Shown here: piece after piece, positions 1 to 8,324 of the stretch
How the letters are laid out: every line of letters begins with the position of its first letter
How positions within the stretch are numbered: position 1 is the first letter of the stretch
Assembly (NCBI GenBank): GCA_036384915.1
Contig: DASVLJ010000044.1
Coordinates: forward strand, 62,001-126,000
Length of the DNA stretch: 64,000 bases
Origin: PKWO01 sp036384915
GTDB lineage: Bacteria > Pseudomonadota > Gammaproteobacteria > Burkholderiales > Burkholderiaceae_D
Direction: 5' to 3'
The notes under the pieces: model-generated
Databases searched by the model: none
The model's input: only the letters and a program-made list of their open reading frames with translations
What the model was told of the DNA's origin: nothing
Made by a program: the position numbers and the translations under genes

Positions 1-1462
1 ATTGCTCGATGCGGTTCAGCCGTGCGCGCACCTCCTGCTCGGACAGGCCGGACAAGCCGCGTTCGAACTCGGCTGACAAGGCCGCCACCGGGTCGTCGCG
101 GTCGCGTCCCAGGCGCAGGAATTCGCCGCAGGCCTGGTCGAACAGCGTGCGCAGCCAGCTCAGGCGGTCGTGGCGGTATACGCCGTGGCCGGGCTGCTCG
201 AAAAACGGCGCATCATGGTCGGGCGACAGGCGCTGGTAAAACACGAAGGGCAGGATCTGCCGCACGTCTTCCAGCGCGACTTCGCCCTGCCCGCGGAAGT
301 AGGCCAACGCCTTGGCGAACATCAAAAGCGAAAAGATCGCGCGCACCGACAAGCCGTTCCTGGTCTGGCAGCCCAGATCCTTGAGGCGGTCGCGCCCGTC
401 GTCTTCGGTGGCGACGCTGTGCCAATCCCGGCCGCCCAGGCGCACTGTGTCTTTGGTCTTGTATTCGAACTGGGCGCTGCCCGGTTCGCAAAATTCGAAC
501 TGGCTGACGAAAAATTCGATACGGCGCAACACGTCTTCCGGAATGCCGACCGCGCGGATTTCTTCCACCATGCGGGCGACTTCCTCCTCGGAAAAGACGA
601 TCTGCGGCGGCATCATCTCCTCCGGCCGGACGTTTTCTTCCAGGCGCGCCAGCAGCTCGCTCATGAAGCGCGGGTTGAACGGCAAGGCCTGGGCCACCAC
701 GTCGATGCGGTCGCGCAGGGCTTCGATCACTTGATAGGTGCCGCCGCCGGCATCGTCGTTGGCCGTCAGGTACCAGGCCGCTTCGGGACATTCGTAGATG
801 TGGTTCAGCAGTTCGGCGTAGTTGTCGCCCAATACCGTCAGCAGGGCGCTTTGTGTGCGCGTGGGAATGCGGTTGTACTCGTCGATGATCTTGACCCGCA
901 TCGGCAGCCAATTACGCCAGGCGATGCGTATCTCGTCCATCGATTGGGCACCGACTAGGTCGGCCGGCATGGGATTGCCCAGCAGGTCGGCCACGGTCAT
1001 CTGCGGATGGCCGTGCTGCATGGCGCGGCGCGTATCCTTGAGCGAGTGGCCGGCCAGGAGCGACATCAAGACCGCGCTGGCGGTTTTGCCGCGGCCCGGC
1101 CCGCCCAACAGCAGGCACTTGCTGCGCGTGGCGAAGGTCAGCAGGGGAATCAGCACGAAGCTCGAATAGCTCTGCGCCGAAGGCAGCGTCAAGGCGCTGC
1201 GCGAACTGCCGACCGTGAAGGATTGCGGCGGCTCTTCGTTGTACTCGATGTCGTAATGCGGGCTGATGATGGCGGTGTTGACGATCCAGAAGTAAGCCTG
1301 GCGCAGCTTTTCGTCGAGCGGCAGGGCATCGGGCGATTGGCTCGCCTCGCCGGCGGCCAGCGGGCCGCGGTACAGGTCGGCGATGTCGAACTTGCGCAGC
1401 ACCGGCGCCTGCCGCGGATTGGTCGGGGTCTGGGAAAGGCGTTTGAAAAAATCCAGGGCCAT
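1..1462 (-). CDS. MoxR-type AAA+ ATPase, C-terminus cut by window edge
   Basis: The minus-strand frame is open from an ATG at 1462 to the window edge, giving 487 codons with no stop, so the C-terminus is missing. A Walker A motif (GGPGRGKT, about residues 120-127), a Walker B-like IIDEYN (about 192-197) and a sensor-like YLTANDD further on are visible. This matches MoxR-family AAA+ ATPases, which act as chaperones for metal-centre insertion or assembly of partner proteins and are usually encoded next to a von Willebrand factor A protein. Any partner would lie to the left, outside the window. The target is unknown. The N-terminal 110 residues before the P-loop are longer than in the shortest MoxR proteins. 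Confidence 0.8.
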   Translation of the reverse strand, partial: MALDFFKRLSQTPTNPRQAPVLRKFDIADLYRGPLAAGEASQSPDALPLDEKLRQAYFWIVNTAIISPHYDIEYNEEPPQSFTVGSSRSALTLPSAQSYSSFVLIPLLTFATRSKCLLLGGPGRGKTASAVLMSLLAGHSLKDTRRAMQHGHPQMTVADLLGNPMPADLVGAQSMDEIRIAWRNWLPMRVKIIDEYNRIPTRTQSALLTVLGDNYAELLNHIYECPEAAWYLTANDDAGGGTYQVIEALRDRIDVVAQALPFNPRFMSELLARLEENVRPEEMMPPQIVFSEEEVARMVEEIRAVGIPEDVLRRIEFFVSQFEFCEPGSAQFEYKTKDTVRLGGRDWHSVATEDDGRDRLKDLGCQTRNGLSVRAIFSLLMFAKALAYFRGQGEVALEDVRQILPFVFYQRLSPDHDAPFFEQPGHGVYRHDRLSWLRTLFDQACGEFLRLGRDRDDPVAALSAEFERGLSGLSEQEVRARLNRIEQ

Positions 1463-1818
1463 GTTGTCTCGTTATGTCTCGTTACGCTTCGTCGTCAATG
1501 TCAATTCGGCTTTGCGCGGCGCAGGCGGCGCGCCATGATCGCCCGATAGTATCGCAAAAGAGGCGCTGACGATGATTGATGCTTGCCAGGCCTTAATACA
1601 CGCCATCGGCCAGACCGGGCTTCGATATCGGCAGCAATGCGTTGCAATTTTTAAAATTACGCGACAAAAAATGCTTCAGCGCACCATACAGGAAGACCAA
1701 ACCTGAGGGGCACCAGCCGCTTCCGCTTCAAATTACTTATCTTTTTGATGGCTATTTACCGATTGTCGGCAAACTGGGAGAATATGTCTGCATCGTGACC
1801 AAGCGTCGATAAGACTGG
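1463..1818. other. intergenic region, 356 bases, no gene seen
   Basis: This separates the divergent MoxR-like gene and the hypothetical gene starting at 1819, so promoters for both should lie here. It holds an AT-richer patch near 1645-1680. I saw no convincing open frame, hairpin terminator or repeat. Confidence 0.5.
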
Positions 1819-2391
1819 ATGTGCGCCATGGCTGAAACTCCCTTGCTCCTGATTGCCCGCCTCAATGCCCGGCTGCAGCCCATGCACCGCGGCGAGTTGT
1901 TCGAAGACCCGCTGGAAGAAGCGATGCAAGCCGAAAATATCGGCAACGTGACCGGCGGCGGGTCACAGTTCGGCGCGACGCGTGAAATCCAGTGTTGCGA
2001 CATCGAGATCGAATTGCGCGGCGAGCGCGAGGCCAGCATCGGCAGCATCATCGCCAAGCTCGAAGCCCTGGGCGCACCGAAGCAATCGAAATTGAAGTTC
2101 GCCGGAGAGACCCACGAAATCGAATTCGGCCGCAGCGAAGGGCTCGGCCTGTACCTGAACGGTTCCGACCTCGCGCCCGAAGTCTACCAAGCCAGCGACG
2201 TCAATTTCGTCTACAGCGAACTTGACCGGCTCACCTCAGGCCTGGGCAAGGTCATGAGCTACTGGGAAGGGCCATCCGAGACGGCGTTCTATCTCTACGG
2301 TGCGTCGTTCGACAAGATGAGGGAAAACATCCAGATCCTGCTCGACGAATATCCGCTGTGCCAGCGTTGCCGTGTGGAGCGTATCGCTTAA
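1819..2391 (+). CDS. hypothetical protein, about 190 residues
   Basis: I do not recognise this family with certainty. The protein is acidic, soluble-looking, without signal peptide or membrane segment. It begins with a Leu/Arg-rich helix followed by the phrases RGELFEDPLEEAM and GNVTGGGSQFG, and ends in a segment with PLCQRCRVERIA holding two cysteines. The middle alternates charged and hydrophobic residues (CDIEIELRGE, IEFGRSEGLGLYLNG), as in small alpha/beta proteins. The start may be the ATG at 1819 or the ATG at 1828 (MAETPLLL); neither has a strong ribosome binding site. It stands alone, facing the convergent glycosyltransferase gene with only about 10 bases between the stops. It might be an orphan immunity-type protein, but that is speculation. 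Confidence 0.7.
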   Translation: MCAMAETPLLLIARLNARLQPMHRGELFEDPLEEAMQAENIGNVTGGGSQFGATREIQCCDIEIELRGEREASIGSIIAKLEALGAPKQSKLKFAGETHEIEFGRSEGLGLYLNGSDLAPEVYQASDVNFVYSELDRLTSGLGKVMSYWEGPSETAFYLYGASFDKMRENIQILLDEYPLCQRCRVERIA

Positions 2392-2401
2392 CGACCTGCG
2401 G

Positions 2402-3448
2402 TCATGCCTGAACAACTGAAGCGGCCGGTTCCATCTGCTGTCTGATCGGCTGCAGGGCCGAGAGGAATTGCAGGCTGGCCTCGGCCCAGGAAAACTTTTC
2501 CGCGTGCGCGCGCGCCGCTTCGCGCGACACCTTCAGGGCTTCCAGGCAAGCCGTCTTCAAGTCTTCATGCATCACGCCGGCGTTGGACTTGCCGATGACG
2601 TCGATCGGGCCGGCCACGGGATAGGCCGCGACAGGCGTGCCGCAGGCCAGCGATTCGAGGATCACCAGGCCGAAGGTATCGGTCAGGCTGGGGAACACCA
2701 TTACGTCGGCGCTGCGGTAGAGCGTGGCCAGGCTCGGGCCGTCGAGCACGCCGAGCCAGCGCGCATTGGGGAAGCGTGCCTTGAGCCGCGCCTCGGCCGG
2801 ACCTTCTCCTGCCACCCATTTTTCGCCGGGCAGGTCGAGCGAGAGGAAGGCTTCGATATTCTTTTCGATCGCCAGCCGCCCAACGTACAGGAACACCGGC
2901 TCTTTTTCACGCCCTGCCGTGCGCGGCAGCTTGTCGCCTTCCGTGGTAAAGGTGCCGAGGTCGACGCCGCGGCTCCACAGGCGCGCCTTGTCGAAGCCGC
3001 GCTCGCGCAAATCGCTGACGATGGCCGGCGTCGGCACCAGCGTGCCGCGCCCGGCATTGTGGAAGGCGCGCAGGGCGGCATAGCTCCACGACAGCGGGAA
3101 GCGGATGCGCGCATGGATGTATTCGGGGAAGCGGCTATGGTAGGCCGTGGTAAAGGGCCATTTGCGGCGCAAGGCGACGGCGCGCGCCATCCAGCCCAAG
3201 GGTCCTTCTGTCGCGATGTGCAGGCAATCGGGCCCGAAGGCGTCGATACGGCGTGCCACTTCAGCCGGCGTCGTGATCGATAGCCGGATGTCGGGGTAGG
3301 TCGGGCAAGGGATGGAAGAAAAGCCCTCGGGCGTCAGCAGCTCGACGATATGCCCCAGCTTGGTCAATTCGCGGCTCGTCATCTTCAGCGTGCGTACGAC
3401 GCCATTGATTTGCGGATTCCATGCTTCGGTGACGATGAGAATCTTCAT
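2402..3448 (-). CDS. GT4-family glycosyltransferase
   Basis: This 348-residue protein has the two-lobe GT-B layout of family 4 glycosyltransferases. The N-terminal lobe opens with MKILIVTEAWNPQINGVVRT, the glycine-containing loop of this family. The C-terminal lobe carries FLYVGRLAIEKN, then the nucleotide-sugar binding stretch DVMVFPSLTDTFGLVILE with its EX7E-type motif, and GTPVAAYPVAGP. Relatives include alpha-mannosyltransferases and mono-glucosyl-diacylglycerol synthases, so a lipid acceptor is plausible. The start at 3448 was chosen because the family motif begins there; the frame stays open 41 codons further upstream. It is the last gene of a minus-strand run with a methyltransferase, a desaturase, a DCC protein and a membrane protein, which supports a role in membrane lipids. 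Donor and acceptor are not known. Confidence 0.85.
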   Translation of the reverse strand: MKILIVTEAWNPQINGVVRTLKMTSRELTKLGHIVELLTPEGFSSIPCPTYPDIRLSITTPAEVARRIDAFGPDCLHIATEGPLGWMARAVALRRKWPFTTAYHSRFPEYIHARIRFPLSWSYAALRAFHNAGRGTLVPTPAIVSDLRERGFDKARLWSRGVDLGTFTTEGDKLPRTAGREKEPVFLYVGRLAIEKNIEAFLSLDLPGEKWVAGEGPAEARLKARFPNARWLGVLDGPSLATLYRSADVMVFPSLTDTFGLVILESLACGTPVAAYPVAGPIDVIGKSNAGVMHEDLKTACLEALKVSREAARAHAEKFSWAEASLQFLSALQPIRQQMEPAASVVQA

Positions 3449-3567
3449 GCCGGCTTCTTCGCGTAAAAAGCCTGAATGTAAAACAAAAATAAGACATCTC
3501 GATGACATCGCTTGATCGTGGCGCAGGGGCAAGCGGCCTCGGTGATTTGCGGCGCCTGCGCGGCCGT

Positions 3568-4245
3568 TCACGCCGCCTTGTGCCTGACCGCAAATACCGC
3601 CACCACGCCGACCACATCAAACTCAAGCACCTGAAAATGCGCCCGCAAAAAACGCTCCAGATCGCGCGCGCTATCTTGCCGGTTATTAAACAGGCCGATG
3701 GCGTTGAGCAGCCACATGGCGGGTCGTGCCAGCCAGTTTTTTCGCACGCCGGCTCCCAGCACGGTAGTGCCGAACAGCACCCCGTGCGGCCCCAGCAGCG
3801 TGGCCAACTGCTGGAAAGCGACGTGCTTTTCCATAAAGTTGCCCGGCACGCAATGCATGACGTAGTTCAAGGCGATCGAATCGAAAGGCGTGGGCTGGTG
3901 CCGCATCGGTTCGAGCAGGTTCTGCACATATATCTCGGGCGCATGGCGCGCGACGCGGCGGGCTGTTTTGGCCAGGCAGGGTTCGCTCAAGTCCATCAGG
4001 GCCAGCCGTGTAGGGCCGGAAGGGAATTCGACGCGATCGAGCAGGTAGCCCGTGCCCACGCCGACTTCTAGGTGGTTCGAGAGCGTGTAGCGTTGATAAT
4101 GCGCATCGAGCCGGGCCGTCGTCATGTCCCAGGCATGGCGCGATATCAGACCATAGAGTACTAGATCGTAGATCGGCAGGGTCAGGTTGTTGAAGAAGCG
4201 CTCCGAGCGTTTGACGCGGACGGCCGGCGCGAAGCTGGTGCTCAT
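3568..4245 (-). CDS. class I SAM-dependent methyltransferase
   Basis: The 225-residue protein has a Rossmann-type SAM-binding core: motif I is HLEVGVGTGYLLD, followed by an acidic strand end (ALMDLSEPCLAKTARR) and FDSIALNYVMHCVPG as motif IV. No signal peptide is seen. The start codon overlaps the stop of the upstream desaturase gene (ATGA), so the two are very likely translationally coupled. The N-terminal phrase RFFNNLTLPIYDLVLYG and the operon context suggest a lipid or other membrane-associated substrate, in the way PmtA-type enzymes methylate phospholipid head groups, but the substrate cannot be read from sequence. A 120-base gap separates it from the downstream glycosyltransferase. Confidence 0.8.
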   Translation of the reverse strand: MSTSFAPAVRVKRSERFFNNLTLPIYDLVLYGLISRHAWDMTTARLDAHYQRYTLSNHLEVGVGTGYLLDRVEFPSGPTRLALMDLSEPCLAKTARRVARHAPEIYVQNLLEPMRHQPTPFDSIALNYVMHCVPGNFMEKHVAFQQLATLLGPHGVLFGTTVLGAGVRKNWLARPAMWLLNAIGLFNNRQDSARDLERFLRAHFQVLEFDVVGVVAVFAVRHKAA

Positions 4246-5267
4246 GATGTGCTTTCCGTAATAGTGATGAACGATTCGGGTAGGGCGGTAGGCGCGGGCC
4301 CTTTGCCAGTACCGCTCCCGTCAAGGCGGCGCAGCTCGGGGCGAACAGGCAGGTCCTGCGGCAAACGGATGTTCCACACCAGGCCGATGCGCTGCAAGCC
4401 CGCAAGCAGCCACCAGCCCGGGTCCCATTCGCCGGGCTCCAGGCCGAGACGCGCCGAACCGGGATAGGCATGGTGGTTGTTGTGCCAGCACTCGCCCATG
4501 GTAAGCAGGGAAGTGAAGCGGATATTGTGTCCCTGCACGGCCGCGCCGCGCACTTCGATATGCATCTCCCCATGGTTATGGGCGAAGTAGCCGATCAGCC
4601 AGTGGCCGATGACCGCGGTGGCAATGCGGGCGCACACGCCCCAGCACACCAGCCCGATGCCGCCGCAGGCATAGAGCAGCAGGGCCGGCGGCAATTGCTG
4701 CCATTGCCAGGTCCGTTCGAGAAAGCGGTAGTAGCGGTTCGCGGCAATGCGCGCTTCGATGGTGATGGTCGGGGGCGCGGCCAGTTCCAGCTCGCAATGC
4801 AGCTGCAACCAGGCGTCGCGCCAGAAGCTGTTGCGGTGGCGCAGGTAGTCGTGGCAATCGGGCAGGCGCTGCGCATAGTCGCGCAAGTCGTGCGCGCGCA
4901 AGAGGTTGATCGGGCCGGCCATGCCCACCTGCACGCCGAAATAGATCAGGACATATTCGAGCCATGCCGGACACTGGAAGCTGTTGTGGATCATTTTGCG
5001 ATGCCAGCCCACCGAATGGCCGAACAGCAGCACGGCGCCGGTCGAGAAGACGTACACGGCCATGCCGGCCCAGGAGAAATAAAGGGGGCAGCCGATCAGC
5101 GCGCCCAGTAGCATGGCGCCGAGCCAGAGCGACTTGCCCGGCGCGTAGCGCACCCGGCCGATCTTGGTGTTGGCCACCGAGGGCGCGCTGGCTCTCAGAT
5201 TGCGCAGGCTGGCCTGGCGCGGCACGGCGCCGTCCTTTGGTTCTTGATATTCCGCGATATGTTCCAC
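4242..5267 (-). CDS. membrane fatty acid desaturase-like protein
   Basis: The 341-residue protein has hydrophobic segments at about 48-85, 103-120 and 195-230 and histidine boxes of membrane-bound di-iron desaturases. Box 1 is H84-SVGW-H89, and box 3 is H262-NN-HH266. The usual middle HxxHH box is absent; in its place stands RAHDLRDYAQ (about 125-132). Such enzymes insert a double bond into acyl chains using O2. The GTG start at 5267 is preceded by a strong AAGGAGCC ribosome binding site; the reading frame continues far upstream, but that part overlaps the DCC gene out of frame and is unlikely to be translated. The stop overlaps the methyltransferase start. The altered second box makes substrate or activity uncertain. 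Confidence 0.82.
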   Translation of the reverse strand: MEHIAEYQEPKDGAVPRQASLRNLRASAPSVANTKIGRVRYAPGKSLWLGAMLLGALIGCPLYFSWAGMAVYVFSTGAVLLFGHSVGWHRKMIHNSFQCPAWLEYVLIYFGVQVGMAGPINLLRAHDLRDYAQRLPDCHDYLRHRNSFWRDAWLQLHCELELAAPPTITIEARIAANRYYRFLERTWQWQQLPPALLLYACGGIGLVCWGVCARIATAVIGHWLIGYFAHNHGEMHIEVRGAAVQGHNIRFTSLLTMGECWHNNHHAYPGSARLGLEPGEWDPGWWLLAGLQRIGLVWNIRLPQDLPVRPELRRLDGSGTGKGPAPTALPESFITITESTS

Positions 5268-5281
5268 GATTGGCTCCTTGT

Positions 5282-5713
5282 TTATACGATGTGCCGGGCC
5301 GATCCGGCCTGCTTCAGGTTGCCGATGGCACGAACGCCCAGCAGCTTGAGAACGAGATTGCGCAATGCCTTGCCGATGGGGTAGACGATGCGTGCGCCGG
5401 GGCGGGTGCTGAACACGTAAAAATTGATGCGGTTGAACAGCCCGGAAGGCGTGCCGAGCAAGGCCAGCATGCGGACGGCATCGCTCCCGTAATAGATGGC
5501 GTTCTTGAGCTTCAAGATCATGCCCTGGTCGATGTCGAGCCCGAGTTCCGTCACTTCGTCGAGCAAGGCGCTTGGTTCGCGCGCATCCACGAGGCGTAGC
5601 GTGCCGGCGGCGGCGCGGATGCGCACGTAGCGGCAGTAGATGGTGCAGACCGGGCATTGTCCGTCGTAGACGAGCCAGACGTCCTCGTCGCGCGTGGCGG
5701 GGTGGCGTTGCAT
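5282..5713 (-). CDS. DCC family thiol-disulfide oxidoreductase-like protein (DUF393)
   Basis: A 143-residue protein with the DCC-family opening VWLVYDGQCPVCTIYC, where the two cysteines of CPVC are set in a thioredoxin-like first helix, followed by LRLVDAREP and a C-terminal hydrophobic YPIGKALRNLVLKLLG. DUF393/DCC proteins are predicted thiol oxidoreductases. The ATG at 5713 was chosen because AGAGGAAA lies at good distance before it; an earlier ATG at 5734 overlaps the stop of the upstream membrane-protein gene but lacks a ribosome site. It lies 14 bases before the desaturase start, in the same operon. It may keep cysteine or metal partners of the desaturase reduced, which is inference from position only. 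Confidence 0.8.
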   Translation of the reverse strand: MQRHPATRDEDVWLVYDGQCPVCTIYCRYVRIRAAAGTLRLVDAREPSALLDEVTELGLDIDQGMILKLKNAIYYGSDAVRMLALLGTPSGLFNRINFYVFSTRPGARIVYPIGKALRNLVLKLLGVRAIGNLKQAGSARHIV

Positions 5714-5730
5714 ATCGTTTCCTCTCTTGA

Positions 5731-6306
5731 TCATGCGGATGGTTGGGCCGCGTCGGTGCCGGCTCCGGCGACGGCCTTGATTGGTATCGTGCGGTTTGTG
5801 CGCTGCTGGCGTTTTGGTTCAAGCAAGTAGAGCAAGCCGTGGAAGCGGTTGCGCCGGTAGACCATCAGCCACACGATGGCCGTGGCGCCCAGCGTGAACG
5901 GCAACAGCACGGGGCGCAGCGCATAGACGGCGTTGAGATACGCCATCAGCACAACATCGCTGGCCAGGTTGGCCTTGATGCGCCACAACGGAAAGTCTTT
6001 CAGCGAACGCTTCTTGAAAAAGTAGGGCACGACCTTGCCAGGGATGCCGCACTTGCCCGTGCCGTAGAAGTGGCAGCGGCTGCAGGTGGTGGCGAAGGAA
6101 TGCCAGACCCATGCCGCGAGGTAGCCCACGGTAAAGATGCCGAAAGCGAGATGCCGGGCGGCGCTGATCCACACCGCGCCAGCGCACAGCAAGGGAAACA
6201 GGAGCGCGCAAAAAGCGTAGAACACTTGGTAGGGAGTCGGGTGCACAAGCGATCGGGCAAGCTTCGATGCCGTTGTGCTCCGCATTTTGCTCTGCATTTT
6301 GCTCAT
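5731..6306 (-). CDS. multi-spanning membrane protein with Cys cluster
   Basis: This 191-residue protein has about four hydrophobic segments (roughly 27-48, 52-70, 115-128, 135-150) and a polar, basic C-terminus. Between the second and third segment sits C75-SR-C78-x7-C86 (TTCSRCHFYGTGKCGIPGK), a spacing that could bind a metal or form disulfides. I do not recognise a named family. It is the first gene of the lipid-modification-like operon, directly divergent from a histidine kinase gene, so the 6307-6482 gap should hold the operon promoter. Alternative starts exist at its fourth and eighth codons. Its role may be to deliver electrons or redox equivalents at the membrane, but nothing in the sequence proves this. 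Confidence 0.65.
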   Translation of the reverse strand: MSKMQSKMRSTTASKLARSLVHPTPYQVFYAFCALLFPLLCAGAVWISAARHLAFGIFTVGYLAAWVWHSFATTCSRCHFYGTGKCGIPGKVVPYFFKKRSLKDFPLWRIKANLASDVVLMAYLNAVYALRPVLLPFTLGATAIVWLMVYRRNRFHGLLYLLEPKRQQRTNRTIPIKAVAGAGTDAAQPSA

Positions 6307-6482
6307 GTAATGGTCTTGGGAATGGTTGTCAGATACCCTTCATTTTGCAAACGCCGTGCCATCGGCGCCGAGATTGCAAGTGCTTGTTTTATTGGGAGAT
6401 TTATTTATCCAGTGGCGGCTTGCTGTCAATTTCCTATATAGTGGGGCCGGTTTCGCTATCAACGACGTTGACACTTGCGGCA

Positions 6483-8324
6483 ATGGACGCCTACACCATT
6501 TACTTCTGCTCGCTCGCACTGCATTGCATGATCAGCTCGCTATTGGCGGCCTGGCTGTGGGTCAAGGCGGGGCGCCAACCGGGCATGAAGGCGCTGGCGC
6601 TGTTTTGTGTGTTTATCGGGTTCTGGGGCGCCGGGCAGTTGGCCATTAACCTCGGCGACGACGCGGTGGCGCACTTCGGCAAGATGCTGGTCAACACCGG
6701 GCCGTTGAACGCGGTGTTCTTCCTGCACTTCGTGTTGCGTTTTCTCGGCCGCTTTTCCTGGCGCCGCATGGCGCTGTGGTACGCCGTGGCTGCCTTGCTG
6801 GTGCTGGTGATTGCGGCCACCGGCATGGGCCGGCTGGTGCCCTGGCTCGGCTTCCGCCACTTCTACGTGTTTCCGCTGTGGGGCTGGATTCCCGGCCTGT
6901 TCGTCAGCGGCACCAGTTCCTGGGCTTACCTCTTGCTCTTGCTCGCGTGGCCCGGCGCGGCGCCCAAGCGGCGCGGGCAAATCCTGGCCCTGTGCCTGGC
7001 CGGGGTGTGGGGTTCGTGTTCCACGCTGATGTTCCTCAATGCCTCGTTCGGCATCGAAGTGTTTCCCTATAGCGTGATCCTCCTGCCCGGCTATGCCTTG
7101 CTGCTGGTGTTCGGCATCCTGCGCTACGACCTGATGGCGGTCAATCTATGGGCCAACCGCCTGCTGGCTTGGCTGGCTTTGAGCGTGGTGACGGTGGCCA
7201 GCGCCGGCCTGCTCTTGAGCGTGGCGGCGCAGACCGGCTTCACGCCCCTGGCCGCGCTGCCGTTCTGGGAACTGTGGCTGCTGGGCAGCGCCATGCTCGG
7301 TATTACTCTCATGCTCGAAGGCCCCATGCGCCGCGCTATGGAAAAACTGATCTTTCCCGGCGCCCATCTGGAAGCGGCGGTGCTGGCCGACTGGCGCGCT
7401 CGGCTGGAAGCCGCCAATAGCTGGGCCGAGCTTGAAGCCGTGGCAGCCCGCCTGCTGGAAGAGCACCTGCGCCAGCCCATGGCGGTCGTGCTGGGCGCGG
7501 ATGCGCACGGCGTGCCCGATGGCGTGCCCTGCGTCCGTTGCCGCCGCAGCGCCGACGGATCGGCCTGGCGCAGCGAACTGATCGGCTGGGAAGGCGCCAC
7601 GCCGACTGTGCAGCGCGTGGGCGACGTGTTCGGCGCCTTGCTGGCGGCCGCAGCCGGCCGGCTCGACCAATTGCTGCGCTATGCCGAACAGGAAAACCGC
7701 CGCCTGCAGGAAGCGCACTTGCTGGAGCTGGGCGGCCTGGCCGCCACCGTGGCGCACGAATTACGCAATCCGCTCAACATCATCAGCATGGCGGCGGTGT
7801 CTTCGCCGGCCGACACGCGCGCCGAGATTCGCACTCAGATCGAACGCGCCGAGCATCTGATCCAGGACTTGATGAGCTACTCGGGCGAGGTGCGATTGAG
7901 GCTGGAGCAAGTCAACCTGGCGCAACTGGCGCATAGCGTGGCAGCGGCCCATCCCGGCGCGGCCATCGCCGTCAATATCGACGAAGGCATGTCGCTCCGT
8001 ATCGACCGCCTGCGCGGCGAGCAAATCCTGGGCAACCTGCTCAACAATGCCATCGCCATGCTGCGTGGCCGGCCTGATCCGCGCGTCGCCATCGAGGCGG
8101 AAGAGGGGGCGGGCATGATAGCACTTCGCGTATGCGACAACGGCCCCGGCGTGCCGCCCGACCTCGCCCCCGACCTGTTCCAGCCGTTCAAGACGCGCCG
8201 ACCCGGCGGCACGGGCCTTGGCCTGGCCATTGTGCGGCGCCTGGCTGAAGCGCACGGCGGCAGCGTGCAACTGGTCGAGCGGGCAGGGTGGAACTGCTGT
8301 TTCGAACTTCACTTTCCGACATGA
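6483..8324 (+). CDS. membrane sensor histidine kinase
   Basis: The 613-residue protein starts with about eight hydrophobic segments and no large periplasmic loop, a layout seen in 7TM-type sensors that detect signals in or at the membrane. The kinase core follows: H-box HELRNPLN with His near residue 425, N-box GNLLNNAIAM near 521, G1 DNGPGVPP and G2 GTGLGLAI near 576. The H-box has the N/P arrangement of NtrB-like kinases. The ATG at 6483 was taken because the predicted first membrane helix starts there; the frame is open further upstream into the divergent promoter region. Its stop overlaps the start of the response regulator (ATGA), making a clear two-component pair. Divergent position suggests it may control the neighbouring lipid operon. 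Confidence 0.88.
   Translation: MDAYTIYFCSLALHCMISSLLAAWLWVKAGRQPGMKALALFCVFIGFWGAGQLAINLGDDAVAHFGKMLVNTGPLNAVFFLHFVLRFLGRFSWRRMALWYAVAALLVLVIAATGMGRLVPWLGFRHFYVFPLWGWIPGLFVSGTSSWAYLLLLLAWPGAAPKRRGQILALCLAGVWGSCSTLMFLNASFGIEVFPYSVILLPGYALLLVFGILRYDLMAVNLWANRLLAWLALSVVTVASAGLLLSVAAQTGFTPLAALPFWELWLLGSAMLGITLMLEGPMRRAMEKLIFPGAHLEAAVLADWRARLEAANSWAELEAVAARLLEEHLRQPMAVVLGADAHGVPDGVPCVRCRRSADGSAWRSELIGWEGATPTVQRVGDVFGALLAAAAGRLDQLLRYAEQENRRLQEAHLLELGGLAATVAHELRNPLNIISMAAVSSPADTRAEIRTQIERAEHLIQDLMSYSGEVRLRLEQVNLAQLAHSVAAAHPGAAIAVNIDEGMSLRIDRLRGEQILGNLLNNAIAMLRGRPDPRVAIEAEEGAGMIALRVCDNGPGVPPDLAPDLFQPFKTRRPGGTGLGLAIVRRLAEAHGGSVQLVERAGWNCCFELHFPT

Noticed and set aside
170..958. A 262-codon plus-strand frame at the window start
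   Set aside because: The opposite strand carries a MoxR-type ATPase with Walker motifs through the whole stretch.
4242..5822. The long upstream extension of the desaturase frame to 5822
   Set aside because: It overlaps the DCC gene and the membrane protein gene out of frame; a GTG with a strong ribosome site at 5267 begins the family-like protein.
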